Origin: a bacterium | GTDB lineage: Bacteria > Bdellovibrionota_C > UBA2361 > OMII01 | Assembly: GCA_017853915.1 (NCBI GenBank) | Contig: JAFMIS010000139.1 | Location: forward strand, 1-6,578 | DNA: 6,578 nucleotides | Direction of reading: 5' to 3' | Part shown: positions 5,542 through 6,578 of the stretch, one piece after another | Numbering within the stretch: position 1 is the first letter of the stretch | Layout: the number at the start of each line of letters is the position of its first letter | Notes under the pieces: generated by a model | What the model was told of the DNA's origin: nothing | Seen by the model: the letters and a program-made list of their open reading frames with translations, nothing else | Databases searched by the model: none | Program-made: the position numbers and the translations under genes

Positions 5542-6366
5542 ATGGCATTACTCCGCTTTCTTCCCCTGGCGTATCTCAGTTGGTTTCTTGGGAAGCTCGC
5601 GAATCTTCCCTTACCCCAACCCCTTGCCCGTTGGAGTATTCTCATTTTTTCTCGTATCTATGACATCGATATCGAGGTCGCGGCAAAGCCCCTCGGGGCG
5701 TATCACTCAATAGGCGATTTTTTCACTCGCGATGTGCGGCCTGAAGCGCGACCGATCGCGGATGGAATCGTTTCCCCTGTCGATGGAATGTTAAGGAGCG
5801 TGGAGAACATAGTAAGCAAGGAATCTGTCACTCAAGTTAAGGGGCGGACCTACTCGTTAGGTCGACTTCTTGCGGAAGATGGACGCGCCGATATTTTCTC
5901 CAACGGACAACTCTGGAATTTTTATTTATCTCCCAGGGATGCTCATCACATTCACTCGCCGGTCGATGGCACGATTGTCCGCACCGTTCATATTCCAGGA
6001 AAATTGTGGCCCGTCAATGATTGGGCGCTTCATTCAATAGACGGCCTGTTCGCTGTGAACGAGAGGATTGTGACCTATATTCAAACGGAGCGGGGCCTTG
6101 TGGCGGTTGTGATGGTTGGAGCTACCAATGTCGGCCGAATTTCCCTGGCCTACATGGCACTCGAAACAAATGTAGCGCCGTGGGGTAAAAAGACAATCCG
6201 TGCCTTTGATCATGCCCTGGGAGTTCCAGTGGCGCGTGGTCAAAAAATCGGAACCTTTAACATGGGCTCAAGCGTGCTCGTTGTCGCTCAAGATAAGCTA
6301 CGAGGGCTGCCTTTGCCAGCGACTCCTGTGACTGTTCGATATGGACAGTCGTGTTCTGCTATCTAG
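5542..6366 (+). CDS. psd: Phosphatidylserine decarboxylase proenzyme
   Basis: 274 residues from the ATG at 5542; in-frame TTG (5518) and GTG (5521) would add up to 8. It decarboxylates phosphatidylserine to phosphatidylethanolamine at the inner membrane, using a pyruvoyl group made by self-cleavage. Residues in 274-aa numbering: a hydrophobic N-terminus (LLRFLPLAYLSWFLGKL) for membrane association; SIGDFFTRDVRPEARPI; Asp81 in SPVDG; SPRDAHHIHSP with His135 and His138, matching the E. coli His144/His147 pair; and the cleavage site MGSSVLVV, with Gly242-Ser243 giving the beta chain and the pyruvoyl-bearing alpha chain. Asp-His-Ser is thus complete. It is shorter than the E. coli enzyme (322 aa), mostly at the N-terminus. 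No clear Shine-Dalgarno precedes any start. It follows the dehydrogenase by 46 bp on the same strand, so co-transcription is likely. Confidence 0.93.
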   Translation: MALLRFLPLAYLSWFLGKLANLPLPQPLARWSILIFSRIYDIDIEVAAKPLGAYHSIGDFFTRDVRPEARPIADGIVSPVDGMLRSVENIVSKESVTQVKGRTYSLGRLLAEDGRADIFSNGQLWNFYLSPRDAHHIHSPVDGTIVRTVHIPGKLWPVNDWALHSIDGLFAVNERIVTYIQTERGLVAVVMVGATNVGRISLAYMALETNVAPWGKKTIRAFDHALGVPVARGQKIGTFNMGSSVLVVAQDKLRGLPLPATPVTVRYGQSCSAI

Positions 6367-6578
6367 TCCGTATTTTTTACGAAGCTCGCTACGCTCGCCG
6401 TTAAAAATGTGCGGAAATGGGCCATGGAACACCTACTTGTGAGTAAGGCGCTACCCATATTCTAGGCCCCGCACTACTTCTGCGCATGTAGCGACTTATC
6501 ACTTTTGTGCGAGGCTTATGATTTCAGTACTCATTCTGAGGTTTGAGGCGTTCCGCTTGAGTCTTCTGGCTTTCGTTT
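6367..6578. other. Downstream tail with no confident gene
   Basis: Besides the 6372-6408 repeat, nothing firm is seen. Two conflicting edge fragments exist. On the plus strand an ATG at 6518 (MISVLILRFEAF...) stays open to the edge; GAGG lies only 3 nt before it, too close for a good ribosome site. On the minus strand an 18-codon frame entering from the right ends at a TGA at 6526-6524 with a hydrophilic C-terminus (...ERLKPQNEY), and another frame ends slightly further left. Neither can be chosen without more sequence. Confidence 0.4.
6372..6408. terminator. AT-stem inverted repeat after psd, possibly bidirectional terminator
   Basis: ATTTTTTACG (6372-6381) pairs with CGTTAAAAAT (6399-6408) in nine of ten positions around a 17-nt GC-rich loop. 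The loop carries GCTCGC twice, separated by TAC. It begins 5 bp after the psd stop. A-runs and T-runs flank a GC-rich core on both strands, so it could end transcripts from either side, but the stem itself is AT-rich and the GC core is a direct rather than inverted repeat. Confidence 0.35.

Noticed and set aside
6383..6398. GCTCGC-TAC-GCTCGC as a perfect palindrome or recombination site
   Set aside because: On checking, the two halves are direct, not inverted, repeats, so it forms no stem by itself and no second copy is present in the window.

Overview
The window looks like ordinary chromosome from a Gram-negative-type bacterium, probably an environmental lineage. A secreted protein with a Sec-type signal peptide and a membrane-tethered periplasmic hydrolase point to an envelope with a periplasm. 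Phosphatidylserine decarboxylase points to phosphatidylethanolamine membranes. The aminotransferase resembles the LL-diaminopimelate aminotransferases I recall from Planctomycetes, Verrucomicrobia and deltaproteobacterial-type lineages. I cannot place the organism more closely. I saw no transposase, integrase, phage gene, CRISPR array, tRNA or rRNA.

Layout: two gene groups diverge from a 250-bp control region at 2905-3154. Leftward (minus strand) lie an omega-amidase of the nitrilase superfamily (2904-2125), then after 20 bp an SGNH/GDSL hydrolase with one N-terminal membrane anchor (2104-1055). An ATGA overlap couples this to a large secreted cysteine-rich protein of unknown function (1058 to beyond base 1). 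That last gene has no stop codon in the window and would be missed by a search for closed reading frames only; it reads open for 352 codons. Rightward (plus strand) lie a DapL-type aminotransferase (3155-4384), a D-2-hydroxyacid/phosphoglycerate-type dehydrogenase (4476-5495) and phosphatidylserine decarboxylase (5542-6366). A 212-bp tail follows with a hairpin and no confident gene.

How the genes may work together: the right-hand group is amino-acid and phospholipid metabolism. DapL makes the lysine/peptidoglycan precursor LL-diaminopimelate, the dehydrogenase would open serine synthesis, and Psd decarboxylates the serine-derived lipid phosphatidylserine. The omega-amidase opposite the aminotransferase recalls known transaminase/omega-amidase pairs that clear alpha-keto acid amides. 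The membrane SGNH protein and the cysteine-rich secreted protein are probably co-translated and both act outside the inner membrane.

Most worth a second look: (i) a duplicated cysteine module in the unknown secreted protein, with identical C-x18-C-x9-C spacing about 200 residues apart; (ii) a good intrinsic-terminator structure on the minus strand upstream of the omega-amidase, nested in alternative pairings that could be a leader attenuator; (iii) an insertion in the dehydrogenase between its NAD fold and the following strand. I found no clearly new defence or mobile system.
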